A stretch of DNA of 64,000 nucleotides from Astropecten irregularis (lineage: Eukaryota; Echinodermata; Asteroidea; Paxillosida; Astropectinidae). The stretch covers positions 29,202,001 through 29,266,000 of the forward strand of contig OZ020244.1 of the NCBI GenBank assembly GCA_963971285.1, given 5' to 3'. A program made the translations under genes and the position numbers. Shown here in pieces: positions 23,140-34,860 of the stretch. The notes beneath the pieces were generated by a model, which saw only the letters and a list, made by a program, of their open reading frames with translations, had not been told where the DNA came from and searched no databases. Within the stretch, counting starts at the first letter, position 1. Every line of letters starts with the position of its first letter.

Positions 23140-23386
23140 CAGGGGCCAATTTCATACAGCTGCTTAGCACAAAGAAAATGCTTAGCACAAAAATGGTTTG
23201 CCCAATAAACAAACCACCATTGAAAATTTGATTTGATATTCATGGTCAGCAAACAATTACAGCCAAAGAACAGTTGCAAGTGAAACAAAACACATGGAAA
23301 TTTGTTTGTTAAACCGGTTTTTATTAAGACAGAAATGTCATGCTTAGCGAAATTTTTGTGCTAAGCAGCTATATGAAATTGGCCCC
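23140..23386. mobile_element. Family D inverted-repeat element
   Basis: It starts CAGGGGCCAATTTCATACAG and ends ATATGAAATTGGCCCC, with the internal TTTGATATTCATGGTCAGC block. No flanking duplication was found. Confidence 0.8.
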
Positions 23387-23774
23387 AGTTCACTACTAAA
23401 AGGAGTTAGTTCAGGAGGGAGGCTGGGGGATACAAGTCACCATATACACATATCATTACAAATATCTCAGATGATACAATGCATAGACTTGATTTGAAAA
23501 AAAAAAAAAAGACCGACATGAAAATGGCTGAGTGATGAATCAAATTATGGTTGCATTATTGTTTAATTTGATTTCAATTCTATGAACGTGTTTCTTAAAT
23601 ACAATGCTCAACCATGTTAGGGTATGACGTCTCAAAAGGCCACATCAATATTGTTTAACACCGACACATGCAATTATTGGGCTACATTCTTCTGCCTCGG
23701 CACAATGCATAGGCCAGAGGTCAAATACATGTCCATGGTATGCTATAGATTTTTTCAACATCATCCGGTTTGAT

Positions 23775-24195
23775 TTCTTGAAGCAGCTATGGCAGCAGTT
23801 ACAGCAACAGCTACAACAACAGCACCAGCTACAGCACCAGCTACGGCAGCAGCAGCCTGCACCAGCTACAGCAGCAGCAGCTTGCAGCAGCAGCTATAGC
23901 TACCACAACAGTACCAGCTACGGCAGCAGCAGCCTGCACCAGCTACAGCAGCAGCAGCTTGCAGCAGCAGCTACAGCTACCACAACAGCACCAGCTACAG
24001 CAGCAGCTACAGCTACCACAACAGCACCAGCTACAGCAGAAGCAGCCTGCAGCAGCTACAGCAGCAGCTACAGCTACAGCACCAGCTTCAGCACCAGCTA
24101 CAGTGCTCAACAGCTTCAACACCAGCTTCAACACCAGCTACAGATGCAGCTACCACTACAGCAGCAGCTTTATCAGCAGCAACAGCTGCAGTAAC
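23775..24195 (+). repeat. AGC/CTAC-rich tandem repeat region
   Basis: Imperfect arrays of CAGCAGCAG, CAGCTACAG and CACCAGCTACAG triplet multiples, with a partial duplication of about 70 bp (GCAGCAGCAGCCTGCACCAG occurs twice). All + frames are Gln-, Ala- or Ser/Tyr-rich low-complexity translations without a start context or splice sites. It is more likely a repeat than a gene. Confidence 0.7.
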
Positions 24196-24360
24196 CACCC
24201 CTGGGTGTATGTAAAATATTCATAGTACCATGTTATGCCAAATTTTGATAGGGTCATTTTTTTTCTTGTTCATTGATTACATATCCCAAGTTCAGAGTAC
24301 ATTCTCATGGGTGAAAGTTACAGCACAACAGATTTAAACTCTAAGCATATCCATCGGCAT

Positions 24361-24680
24361 TAGCAGCAATATGAGCAGCAGCAACCAGAAAAGCAGCACC
24401 AGTAACAACAGCAGAAGTAGCAGGGATGGAGACAACTGCATCAATCTCAACAGCAGCAAAAGGCAGCAGTAACAAATGCAAAAACAGCAACACCACACGT
24501 TAGCAGCATCACCAGCAATAGCAACAGCATCACAGCAGCTGCAAGACCAACCATTTCACCAGCACCAGTAACAATGAACATTTAAAGCAGAAACAACTGC
24601 AACCAACTGAAGTTGCAAAAAGAACAGCAACAGCAGCAGCAGCAGCAGTAGTAAAATTATCAACCGATGCAGCAATTGCA
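24361..24680 (+). repeat. Decayed AGC-rich repeat
   Basis: Scattered AGCAGCAA, AACAGCA and CAGCAGCAGCAG (24630-24648) units continue the composition of the previous array after about 165 bp. The reading frames are interrupted by stops. Confidence 0.6.
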
Positions 24681-24699
24681 CCAGCAATCAGTGATATTT

Positions 24700-26004
24700 T
24701 TCCTTGAAAATTAAAAACACTAAGCCTTCATCGAGATGAAATAACATCAAGCGAAAGTCACCACATAAAGTAGATTGATCTTTGCATTCAGAGAAAACTG
24801 GCCGGCCCCAAACAAATCTAGTTTCAAACAGGGTCTTCTGCAAAGCAAAAAACAATCTTCAGGTTCCAGCCTTTTTACCCAAAGTATCTGATACTCAAGA
24901 TGTTCGTGTATGTAGGAAGCTTCCACGAAGGGTTTCACTTCCGCACTTTCTTTGCGGAAATAAATAATTCGAAGATCATTCGGGGAATACAGATTTAAAG
25001 GATAGACAACACCGCATTGAAAGCTCCATCCCAGGTTTCTATCCAGTGCAGCAATTTTGTCAGTGGACATTCAACAAACTCCATAAAGGCTTGAATGGTA
25101 GAGTAAAGGTAAAAAGCCAAATTATAGATTCCTTCACAAGAACCTTGCCAAGATTAACATAAAAGAAGTAAGAAAAATGCATAAATAAAAAGAGTTCCAG
25201 ACATTGCAGCTTAAGCTGTTTCAAATCTGCGAAGAAATGGCTTCTCCCCCTTTTTTTGAAGGGGGGGGGGGGGGGGTCGGGGGATAGAAATAAAATGAAT
25301 GCATGCAATCTACTTCAAATCATCCCGAGGCCCTGCTGAAGTGAAAAATTGTGAGGCTGACAATATCCATCATTTACGCCATTGTTTAAGGGCATTTTCT
25401 GTCCAATATATGCAGCCTGATGTTTTGCATATAATTCTTACCTCCTATAAGATGAAAAAAAAAAAAAAAAAAGTTTCATTCTATTGAAATATAAACAAAA
25501 AGAGAGAAATATGTGGCACAACAAGTCTGGACATGCCGATAATGTAAAACTGAATTTCAAAGGGGAAAAAAAAAAGTCACAGTTTCCTATCCAGGGAACT
25601 GTCCAGTATGTCAAATTATTATTCACGTGCATCTGGAGACAGCGTCCTATAAGAGGTACGAGACAGGAAATATAGACGTACAAACCATGATCACAAATCA
25701 GACCTTTCTAGACACGAACGTGCTTATACATCTATGGTCCCAAAAGCCAATCCTGCTGGGTTTAAATTTGACAATTTATGGCCGTATATTTTATCGTTGG
25801 ATGCAGAGAAATCTTAAGTCATAACGGCAGTTTATAATGTGTTATGTGGTTTCTGACAAGCGCACTGCCCAACACCCAAGCCCCCTCAGGCAAAAGAATC
25901 TGACGATATAGAGAGAGGCCCTGCATGGTGTGAGAAAAGCCAAGACATTTATCAAAACAGGATGGCCAGTTATTACCTTGCAATGGCTTAAAACTAGTGA
26001 CCAA
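24700..26004. other. Stretch without a recognised gene; homopolymers
   Basis: It includes poly-G at 25260-25277 and poly-A at 25453-25471. A 107-codon - strand frame (24747-25070) has no recognised domain. No other feature was found. Confidence 0.35.
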
Positions 26005-26381
26005 CAGAGGCCAATTTCACACTGCCCTGCTTAGCACAAAAATTTGCTAACCATGATATTTCTTTTTCTATCTATCTCCTCACTTTGCCTTCAATAAAGA
26101 TCCTGCTAGGACGAAATGCGTCAGGCCCTCCTAACTCAAAGCACTTGATAAATTGCAGGTCATTATATTGGCTGATGAGCAGTTTGCAGCAGTTTATTAC
26201 TTGTAAAAACAGGATTAACAACCAAATTTCCATGTGTTGTGTTTCATTTGTGATTGTTCTTTGGCTGTTGTTCGCTGACCACCAATATCAAATGGAATTT
26301 TTAATGGTCGTTTGTTCATTGAGCAAGACATTTTGTGCTAAGCAATTTTGTTTTGCTTAACAGCTCCATGAAATTTGCCCC
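26005..26381. mobile_element. Family D element interrupted by family F
   Basis: The termini are CAGAGGCCAATTTCAC and CCATGAAATTTGCCCC. The body is in reverse orientation to the copy at 17159. Positions 26064-26203 are a family F unit absent from every other family D copy, so it is probably a later insertion. Confidence 0.7.
26064..26203 (+). repeat. Family F unit inserted in a family D element
   Basis: It shares AAGATCCTGCTAGGA, GTCAGGCCCTCC and TTTGCAGCAGTTTATTACTT with 21578-21701. The boundaries follow from comparison with uninterrupted family D copies. Confidence 0.65.
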
Positions 26382-26943
26382 AGATCATAATGCCAAGAGC
26401 AACTTCTGTCACTCCTCAAGATTTGAATCAAATGTTTGGGACAAACAAGAACTTCTTTCCATCCACTTTCAGAAAAGGGTTTCACCTTCCACTCCGAGAC
26501 AGAGCTTGAGAGTGCCCCAAAAATTTCCAAAATGCATCTCTTAAAACAAAGAAGGTATTTTCAGACCATACATTCCGAGAACAAAGTGAAAAAACCTATA
26601 TAGACTCCGGGAACATAAAAAACATTTAGCCGTTAAACTTTTGTTGACAAAGAAAATAGGAACTGACTTCATGACGTCTTGATTAAAAAAAAAATCCATA
26701 AAAGATTTAGGCATTTCTCCAGGGCTGTCCATTGATTTCAGAGAAACATTTGCATATTGTCATGGCAACAGACTGAAGTTTTTTTGCTTTATTTGCAAAA
26801 TAAATGGAGGTTGTTGAACAGTATCTGTTAATGGTATTGACATTCTCAAGTTTCTATTAAAAGCTTGTTGCAGGATATAAGTGCAAAGGGGATGGGGTGA
26901 CTGTTGCAGATACATGAGCTATTAGGGAATATGATACTTTTAA

Positions 26944-27179
26944 AGCACTGCTTAGAACAAAAATTTGCTAAGCATGACATTTCTGTCTTAATAAAAAACA
27001 GGTTTAACAATCAAATTTCAATGTGTTTGTGTATCACTTGTGATTGTTCTAATTTGGCTGTTGTTCGCTAACCACGAATATCAAATGGAATTTTTAATGG
27101 TGATTTGTTTTATTGAGCAAAAACATTTTTGTGCTGAGCAAATTTTTTGTGCTAAGCAGCTCTATGAAATTGGCCCCTG
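26944..27179 (-). mobile_element. Family D element, left terminus lost
   Basis: The body and right end (CTCTATGAAATTGGCCCCTG) are intact. The left end begins inside the arm (CACTGCTTAGAACAAAAATT). The right terminus touches the next inverted-repeat element with no spacer. Confidence 0.75.
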
Positions 27180-27416
27180 GGGGCCTTTCTCAAATCTCGT
27201 CTCCGGCTTAAGCTTCGGCTTTGGCTCCATTTCGTGAATCCACTCTAAAGTAACAGTTATCAAAATAGAGGCTCTGGGCTGCGGTTCGGAAGTAGATTCT
27301 CTGGTTTGAAAAAGAAAACAGAGCTTCAGCTTCAATGAAAAACCACAATCTATATTTTCAGCATATGGATTACAGAGACAGAGCCTGAGCCAGAGACGAG
27401 CTTTGAGAAAGGCCCC
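27180..27416. mobile_element. Family G-related inverted-repeat element
   Basis: The ends GGGGCCTTTCTCAAA and TTTGAGAAAGGCCCC are inverted copies. The body (GGATTCACG-type block, ACAGAGCTTCAGCTTCAATG) is shared with the elements at 34102-34336 and 34961-35201, whose ends read GGGCGTTTACGAAAC instead. The same body has therefore acquired different outer bases. Confidence 0.75.
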
Positions 27417-27528
27417 AGATGGGGAACAATCTATGCTGATGGATGGTCTCTGCACTTTGTGCAGCCAAGCTGAAGCGCCCTCTAGTGTTGATACATATCC
27501 ATGCCATCAGCTTAAAATAAGGGCAACC

Positions 27529-27893
27529 TTAAAGGTAGTATCATACTTTGGTAAGAAACCAAAACAGAAATGTTCACAGATTTACGTATAACTTACAGGG
27601 TATGAAGATGGTGGCAGTAGAAACATACCGTTAAGGTTGTTCCGCCTGAAATGGTGTATTTATCCAGAAATTAGTAAAACAACGACCGAAAATCTTTTTG
27701 ATCTTTTAAAAGATCAAAAATAAAAGAGAAAAAACTTCAGAAATACTGTAACTGTTTTTCACTGTTTTCTCAAAAAGTGGGCACTGAATGGGACTGAAAT
27801 TTTCACAGATAACTGTGACTGTATCGTCCTTGATATTTTTGCCCATAAATCTGTACTTCTTTGACAAAAACCAAAGTATGATACTACCTTTAA
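27529..27893 (+). mobile_element. Family A TTAA element, full-length copy
   Basis: TTAA at both ends and canonical AGGTAGTATCATACTTTGG / CCAAAGTATGATACTACC termini, with the central GATCTTTTAAAAGATC palindrome. Confidence 0.85.
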
Positions 27894-28345
27894 TGTTTAC
27901 CTGTCTGAGTTTTCAAGTTTATTTCCTTGACTTACACAATCTTAAACCCAAAACTCCAGGTTCAAAGAAACAAAACATCATCTGACAAGTCACTTATAAC
28001 ATAGGAAAGCTGCGTTCAAGTCCACTTCAGAGAATTCTGCAGATGGCTTGTACAATTTGTAGCACAGAACCTATGGGAAATCAACTAGAGTAGTTTCTCA
28101 GTCACAAATATTCCTCCGTTTGTAATTGGTATTCCTGAGGGTTTTTCTTCTCAACATGAAACATACATTGGTAACCAATGTGCTTGAGTCTGCTGTGCAT
28201 GTTGAAGTGAGCATGCGCTATTTAATAACAAGGCCATAGTTTGAACCACTCTCTGCAGCTTGCGTGTCTGCCATATGAACATGATCCCAGATAGATACAT
28301 ATGGTAACTGCATGAACTGCTGAAGTTCACTGCACTTTATTCATG

Positions 28346-28711
28346 TTAAAGGTAATATCATACTTTGGGTTTTTATCTAAGAAATACAGATTCATGGGCA
28401 ATAATATCAAGGCAGATACAGTAACAGTCATCTGTGAAAATTTCAGTCCCATACGGTGCCCAAATTTTGAGAAAACAGTGAAAAACAGCCACAGTATATC
28501 TTAAGTCTTTTCTCTTTTACCTTTGATCTTTAAAAGATCGAAAATAATTTTGGTCACTGGTTTTACTCTTTTCTGGATAAATACAGCATTTCAGGCAGAA
28601 CAATTTGAACGGTATGTTTCTACCATCGCCATCTTTATACCCTGTAAGTTATAGGTTGATCTGTGAAGATTTCTGTTTCGGTATGATACCAAAGTATGAT
28701 ACTACCTTTAA
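28346..28711 (-). mobile_element. Family A TTAA element, inverted copy
   Basis: TTAA at both ends. The body is the complement of family A. The central palindrome is shortened to GATCTTTAAAAGATC. Confidence 0.8.
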
Positions 28712-29673
28712 CCTCAGAGGCAACTAAATAAGTTTCAGACACAATTACAAAAGACAGAAAGACAGAAAGTTGACAAACTAGAATGCCAAAGCAAATCCAG
28801 GCTGGGTTTCTGTTGCCAAGTTACACATTTTACAGTCTATACTGACGTGTAATCCTTGGACTCATAAACCTGCTTAGTATTAAGAAAATTTCTTAATAAG
28901 CAAAAAAAAGATTGGCTTTATAAAAACGGGCACTGACTAGTACCAATTCCACATGCATATGTATATCACTTTAGACCAGTATCATGCTTTTTGATAGCAT
29001 AAATGTCACATGTCACATGTCAATTTGGTTGGTAACATTATCCTGAATTCTGGCAAATTTGTGTTCTTACAGTTATTTTGGAGACATTGTTCCCCAGGCA
29101 AAAATCAAGGGCATCGCAGTTACCCCATCTTAACAGCACTATTGCCAGGCAGGCATTAAACAACTAGCAAGTATCCAAATTAATTGGGTGTGTGACGTAG
29201 TACGTCTCACGCCACTGCTCATTGAAATACATGTAGAATACAGACGTTTTTCACAATTTGTAATTAATGACTCAAACCGATGAACCGATGAAGAACTTCT
29301 GATGAAGAAGGGACCCCTGGAATCAGACCATAATAAAGATATTACAGGCATAGTGTATGTGGGGTTTCTACTATATGTGGTATCTGATTTGTTATTAGTA
29401 AAAAAAATGCATAAATGATATCACATGATAACTTTCATTGCAGACTGAGTGGACATTTTCTGGGTGTCATTTGCCTGTTGAGCCGGCATTCATTCAGAGG
29501 TATCGGTCCTTTCAATTTTCTTAGATGTGTCTTAGATTTCATTGATGACAATATACTAATGTGACAATCATAAATATATCGACCCAAAGAAAATTCAGTG
29601 CACTTTACAGTATTCATTACCTATTCCTGATGCCTTGGGCTAAATTTATCTCTCCCAAAACTCCCCTGGTATA
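28712..29673. other. Stretch without a recognised gene
   Basis: Unique AT-rich sequence. No array, SINE or splice-flanked frame was recognised. Confidence 0.35.
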
Positions 29674-30113
29674 CAGGGTGTCCCAGAAAAAAATGCAACA
29701 CTGTGTCAGGACCCATTGTGTTAAAATTAAACTGTTTATCACTTCAAGATTCAAATATGTGAAACAGCCATGTCTTGGGTATCACTATGTAGAATTTGAG
29801 CAAAATCGGGCTGCAATTGGCGAAAATATGAACAATTGAAAGAGTACTCCTTAAAAACAAATTTGCAAGGATAACACGCATAGTGGTCAATACACACATA
29901 ATGTGTATGAAAGAAAAATGAAAATCAGGGTTTGAGGTTGGGTATTTCAGTCTTAGTTTATTCACTCAATTGGAGTCGAATTTTGCTCAAATTCTACATG
30001 GTGATAGCCAAGACATAGTTGTATCACATATCTGAATATTGAAGTGATAAACAGTTTAATTTTCATATAATAGTTCTCGACACAAGTGTTGCATTTTTTT
30101 TGGGGACACCATG
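29674..30113. mobile_element. Tc1/mariner-like non-autonomous element, TA flanked
   Basis: The left end is TA-CAGGGTGTCCCAGAAAAAA and the right end GGGACACCATG-TA. The arms are inverted over more than 100 bp (TGATAGCCAAGACAT / ATGTCTTGGGTATCA). Related right ends lie at 20485-20720 and about 38165-38489. No transposase frame remains. Confidence 0.75.
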
Positions 30114-30237
30114 TATAGGGTCAACAGAGAAAGCTTCACAATAGCTCCTTGAGTGTTGGCATATCATTATAGAAGGTTATACGTCATCTTATTTCATTGG
30201 TAGGACCTACTCATGCAGTGCTTGAAGTCCAACTGAC

Positions 30238-30334
30238 CTTTCCGTCCATTCAAACTAGCCAGATCACCAATCATGTCTTTGTTTTTGCCAAAGAAATAAT
30301 CCAAAATCAAAATGCCAGCAGCTGTAAGATCTAT
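30238..30334 (-). CDS. Candidate internal exon of an unidentified gene
   Basis: Read on the - strand, the sequence after an AATACAG acceptor is open for 32 codons plus one base and ends at AAAG followed by GTCAGT. The residues run IDLTAAGILILDYFFGKNKD, then a short polar segment ending in LNGRK. The composition looks like a folded protein rather than a repeat, and no repeat family covers it. The acceptor phase (0) fits the donor phase of the candidate exon at 35657-35801, which lies upstream on the same strand. Another AG lies 18 bases before the acceptor and the donor is GTCAGT rather than GTAAGT, which weakens the call. I recognise no domain. Confidence 0.3.
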
Positions 30335-30956
30335 CTGTATTAAGATTGTAATCACACTGAAGATGAGGACCGATATAAGGAATTCAAAAGTATGCCAACA
30401 TTCCAGGAACACTCACGGTGCAATCGTCAACGTTACCTTTATAACGAACTAACAACATATGGCATCAATTACCGGGAGACCCTTGATCTTTGACAAGTTA
30501 ATGAGTCTTTCATTCTTGGCGATGAGGTTTCAGTCTTAATTACTTTTTTTTTTTTTGGCGGCGCTCACATAATGCACGTATCCCCATCAGCTGTTTTGTA
30601 TTTTTGCAGGTAATGTCTGTGTACATTCCGATAGCACCAACAGGTGTAATAAGTGAAGAGTTGACAATTGCATGCCTGGATCTGTTCCCTCAAAATGAGA
30701 ACAAAATGAGTTGGCAATTTTGTGATGTTAAAGATTTCCTTTAAAACAAATTATCATACAAAAGAGAGAATACAAATAACATGCAGGGATGGACTTGAGG
30801 CCTTTTCAAACAACAACAAATCTGTGTGTTGTACAGGGGTCTGATCGAGCCATGTGGAAGTAAGTGATCTGATGAGGTTGATTTCACCACATTCATCGCA
30901 ACTTACTATCAATCAAAGGACTTATGATGCATTGCAGCCCTACGTAGTATAGGTCC

Positions 30957-31225
30957 TCTATTATTATTATTGTTTATTTCTGGTATTGACACAAATGATT
31001 CCTCAAAAGTGCCCAAGGCACTGTAGCTCGCAAGCCTGATGAAATGTGTTATGGAAAGATGATGAGAAGAAGATACAGTTTTAGAGGTGGGAGGAAAACC
31101 CCAGAGTAATATTCTGGGTAAAACCCACGGAATCAGGCAGGGACTGAAAACCCAATCCACTTGTGTACCGAGCCCGGTCCACAGAGGTGAAAGGCGAGGA
31201 AAAAACCGCTAAGCCAACCTGACTC
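30957..31225 (-). repeat. SINE family 2, inverted copy
   Basis: It begins with the complement of the (AAT)n tail and continues through AGTGCCCAAGGCACTGTAGC, AGAGTAATATTCTGGGTAAA and the tRNA-like head at 31140-31220. It matches 13072-13360 along its length. Confidence 0.75.
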
Positions 31226-31794
31226 CCTATGATGGGTTATCCTTCGTAACTCGAGTTATGATTGATCGTAAGGCTATGTGAAATCATCCCCTGTTCACAC
31301 TAACCCTCCTCATGAAGTAGGTTGAGAGCGGCAGACCCATGTTGAAAACATTGACGTGTGTAATAATAGGGCTCCGCGCTCGTGATGTCACATTCAGAAA
31401 TTCAGACAAAGAAGTCGCATGTTACACGTAAACGTTGTGATATTTGTCCGAACATCCGGGTAACTATAGCTGTCGACATAAAGGGTGTATTCTATAAATA
31501 GCTCTAACGCAGAGCATAATTTAGAGTTGTGGTTTGAATGTCTTGAAGAGCATTCTGTGTTGAGTAGTGTGAACACAGAGCATGAATGACCTGTTAATCT
31601 ACAGGAGGTGGATGGACCCCTGTACATTTTGAAAATTGTAAAAGGTAGTTGTGTGAAAACCTTGAAAGGTAACGTAACCGAAATGAAACCCTAAAAGAGT
31701 CTGAAAGATGGATGAAGAAATAAAAATCCACACAATCACTCCAACTAATTGAGCTGAATTATTATCACTCCTGAGAACGTCTTGAACTCCTTAG

Positions 31795-32040
31795 GGAGTA
31801 TGCATCTCACGCTGCTATTTTAATAGCACAAGGCGTTTCATCCATCACATAGCTATCTCTACCCTCACTGGTAGCCAATCTTACTCCTTGATGAAGAGGA
31901 GCAATTAGTGACAGAGCGTCTTTGATCATGGCAGCGTTGGATGAGGATTACACCAGTTGGTAACAAACGTGCGATACCCCAAACTCTCCGCAAGATACTC
32001 ATTCTATTGCACTGGACCAGTCGGCTACAGAGCACCACAA
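31795..32040 (-). repeat. SINE family 1, decayed inverted copy
   Basis: It retains GGGAGTATGCATCTC, GCTATCTCTACCCTCAC, GAGGAGCAATTAGTGACAGA and GACCAGTCGGCTACAGAGCA in the order expected of an inverted SINE family 1, with many substitutions. Confidence 0.55.
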
Positions 32041-32143
32041 ATATCACAATGAATAAAACTTGTTGAAACCCCAAGTTATAAAATACAAGGTTGAAGAATG
32101 ACAGATCAGAAGATCTTATATGATTCTCAAAAGATTCTTATAA

Positions 32144-32649
32144 GGGGCCGTCCATAAAGTACGTACGCACGAAGGGGGGGAGGGGGGGTTGTTACCGATG
32201 CGTACGCCATGCGTACAGGGGGGGAGGGGGGGTTAAGGCCAATGCGTACCGTACGCAAACGAAAAATTTGCATAGCATTATCGCGCGAAAAGAGAGGTAA
32301 AAAAACGTGAAAAAAGCACCGGGATTTTTTCGTTTTTCCTTTTTTTTTCTTATTCAACATGATAAAAAATAGTAAAATCCATCTGTAAATGTATAAAAAC
32401 CTGTTAAACTTTAGTCATTCATTTCAGATTTTGAAAGTGACGTCCCAATAACGGTACCGGCCCTGATTACGGTGACATTTGAATGATGCTAAAGCAAGGG
32501 ACCACGAGAAGTGAAAAACCTAATGTGGAATGCGTATGCGTACAGGGGGGGAGGGGGGGTTGGGACCAATGCGTACGCCATGCGTACAGAGGGGGAGGGG
32601 GGGTCAAAAAAGTCGGCATTTCGTGCGTACGTACTTTATGGACGGCCCC
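32144..32649. mobile_element. Inverted-repeat element with TAA duplication and G-rich interior
   Basis: The ends GGGGCCGTCCATAAAGTACG and its complement flank 506 bp. TAA lies directly outside both ends, as for PIF/Harbinger insertions. Each arm carries two CGTACGC-flanked GGGGGGGAGGGGGGG tracts, giving four G-rich blocks. The + and - strand frames here are repeat-derived. Confidence 0.8.
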
Positions 32650-32800
32650 TAAGTGGGTCAGAATCTTATAACATTCTTATAAGAATTAACAGTCTGCCAG
32701 ATATTTCTTACTTGAGTAAGAAATGACTGAACAATTCTTATAAGATAACTGGACTACTGACCGACCAAATTCTTCAAGTACTAGTTCTTGAGTCATTATT

Positions 32801-32936
32801 TTAAGGGGCGGCTAGAAGACCCAAAACACTTTTGGGGCTAGACCCTTCTTCTAACACTCACTTCTGCTACATGTATGCCATTTTAGCAGTAGAAAAAGCA
32901 TGCAAATTTTTTTATTGTAATAGAACCGCACTTGTG
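32801..32936. repeat. Family R fragment
   Basis: It retains GGCTAGAAGACCCAAAACAC, CTTCTAACACTCACTTCTGC and TAGAACCGCAC. The left terminus is missing and the interior is short. Confidence 0.6.
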
Positions 32937-33156
32937 ACAGATATTTGTACGAGGATTCTACATCGGCATGAATTATACAGAAACAACAACTATCTATTCC
33001 GATTATGGCAATTAATGAGTCCTCCTTTGAAACAATCCTGACTTATGTCTCATTTTGTTGTAGCAGTCCATGCACAACATATGTTTATAACCTTCACATA
33101 TTGACTTACGCAATTTGTCAATTGACAAGACATGCTATACACGATGCATGATGATG

Positions 33157-33378
33157 TCATAAAGCTGGAGACATGAGATAGACAGAATGATGCGACAGCC
33201 TCGCCTCGTTGAGGCAACCTTCACATCCCTGGGGGAAATGATAGGATGACACGCAGTGGTGCCGCTCGGAGGTTTTGTATTTCAGAAAGGGGGGAGGGGG
33301 AAATGAAGGAGGAAGATAAGGAGGGGGAGGTGGGGGGATGTGAGGCAGCTGCATGTAAAGACAGGGGAAATATGACAC
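33157..33378. repeat. G/A-rich low-complexity stretch
   Basis: A GGGGGAGG and GGAGGAAGA-rich tract at about 33290-33340. The 73-codon - strand frame is its translation (Pro-rich) and not a gene. Confidence 0.5.
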
Positions 33379-33654
33379 TATCTGACGTTATCACTTAAAC
33401 TGCTTTGGGAATGACCGGCAATATGGGACTTAATACATGAATAATGCAATGCAGACGAAGGAATTACCGCCATGTTAATACATTTTATGATAAACGTTTT
33501 GTCAATTCTGTCAAGTCTCAAATTTCAAAAATGTTTTCTTCTCAGAGGCAAAGATTATGACAAAGTCAGTCACGACGATCTTCATGTGTCAGCCCATTTG
33601 TATGAAGCTGTATTAGGGACATGCTGAAAAAAATAAATTTGCCTCTCTCTAACC

Positions 33655-33958
33655 TAACTCGTACGTACGAGATATAAGTCGTACGTACGACTTACATCTC
33701 GTACGTAAGACATACACCTCGTACATACAATTTAAAACTCGTACGTATGAGACATGATTCATAAGTCTTACTTACAAGATATAAGTCGTACGTACGAGTT
33801 GTATATCGTACATACGAGATGTAAGTTGTATGTACGAGATGTAAGTCGTACGTACGAGATACATCTCGTATGTACAAGATATGATTCATAAGTCGTACGT
33901 ACAACTCATATCTCGTACGTACGACTTATAACATCTACGTACGACATATAACTTGTCC
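33655..33958. repeat. Palindromic minisatellite of TCGTACGTACGA units
   Basis: About fifteen units near 20 bp, each carrying the 12-bp palindrome TCGTACGTACGA or a one-to-two base variant, separated by GATATAAG, CTTACATC or TTAAAAC spacers. Both orientations of the spacer occur, so the array is a set of inverted as well as direct repeats. Confidence 0.85.
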
Positions 33959-34101
33959 CTAATTAACAGCTTCGTACATTTGGACTAAAAGGACAAGAAA
34001 AAAAAAAGAAAAGAAAAAAGAATTCACGACTTTCCAAGCATCTCATTCCTTGCTTCAGTCCATGACAGACATGCTCAGAAATGTGCACAGAAATAGTCTT
34101 A

Positions 34102-34336
34102 GGGCGTTTACGAAACTGAGGCTCAGGCTCAGGTTCCAGCTCTGTCATCCATATGCTAAAAATATAGGTTGTGGTTATTCACTGACGCTGAATCTCTGTT
34201 TTCCTTTTCAAACTAGAGAATCTACTTTAGAACTGCAGCCAAAAGCCTCTATTTTAATACCAGTTATTTTAGAATGGATTCACGAAATGGAGCCCGAGCC
34301 CGAGACGGAGCCCGAGCCTCCGTTTCGTAAACGCCC
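34102..34336. mobile_element. Family G element with TTA duplication
   Basis: The ends GGGCGTTTACGAAAC and GTTTCGTAAACGCCC are inverted. TTA lies outside both (34099-34101 and 34337-34339). The interior has CAGGCTCAGGTTCCAGCTCT on the left and GCCCGAGCCCGAGACGGAGC on the right. Confidence 0.8.
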
Positions 34337-34717
34337 TTAGTTTGCATGTTTGCTTGATTTCAAAACAATACGAATTACTGTCAACAAAAGTGGGCGCTAT
34401 TTACTGGGCTTCAATTTCCATCCCTAGTTCTCGTGCATTTGATCATCGAATCAAATCAAAATTAAAAGAAAAAATGGAAGTCTACTCTGATTCTTATCTC
34501 GCATGCAAACAAAAAATAAAAATCTGGAAACAATGATGTCTTGAACAGAGTCTACTACTTGGATGCGAGCCAACTTTAGGGTGAACCTTTTGCATTTTCT
34601 CATTTGGTTGTCGGCATCATCGTACTCCCTCGACAATCCAAATTGAATTTTATGGATGTTGTCACAGATGGAGTCAATGGGGCTAATGTAATGGCGTAGA
34701 GATCATTGCCAAGGTTA

Positions 34718-34747
34718 CCCCCCCCCCCCCCCAGAAAAAAAAAAAAG
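34718..34747. repeat. Poly-C then poly-A tract
   Basis: About 14 C followed by an A-rich run. No other significance seen. Confidence 0.7.
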
Positions 34748-34860
34748 ATTTCAGGATGAGAGAAAAACAAATTATGTCGGTGCTTATAGTAAAACAGTTC
34801 TTAGAAAGAATGCCACAATGAGTTACTTGTAACCTAAATCTGCCAAGAGCCCTAGCAGAG

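Noticed and set aside
23778-24225. Gln/Ala/Tyr-rich frame of 138 codons that could be taken as a low-complexity protein
   Set aside because: All frames of this triplet array are open for the same reason. There is no start context, no splice site and the composition continues into clearly non-coding sequence.
24747-25070. 107-codon - strand frame with protein-like appearance
   Set aside because: No family recognised and no clear acceptor or donor; not enough to call a gene, though a homology search would settle it.
33655-33958. CRISPR-like array
   Set aside because: The units are palindromic and contiguous without unique spacers, and the genome is eukaryotic.
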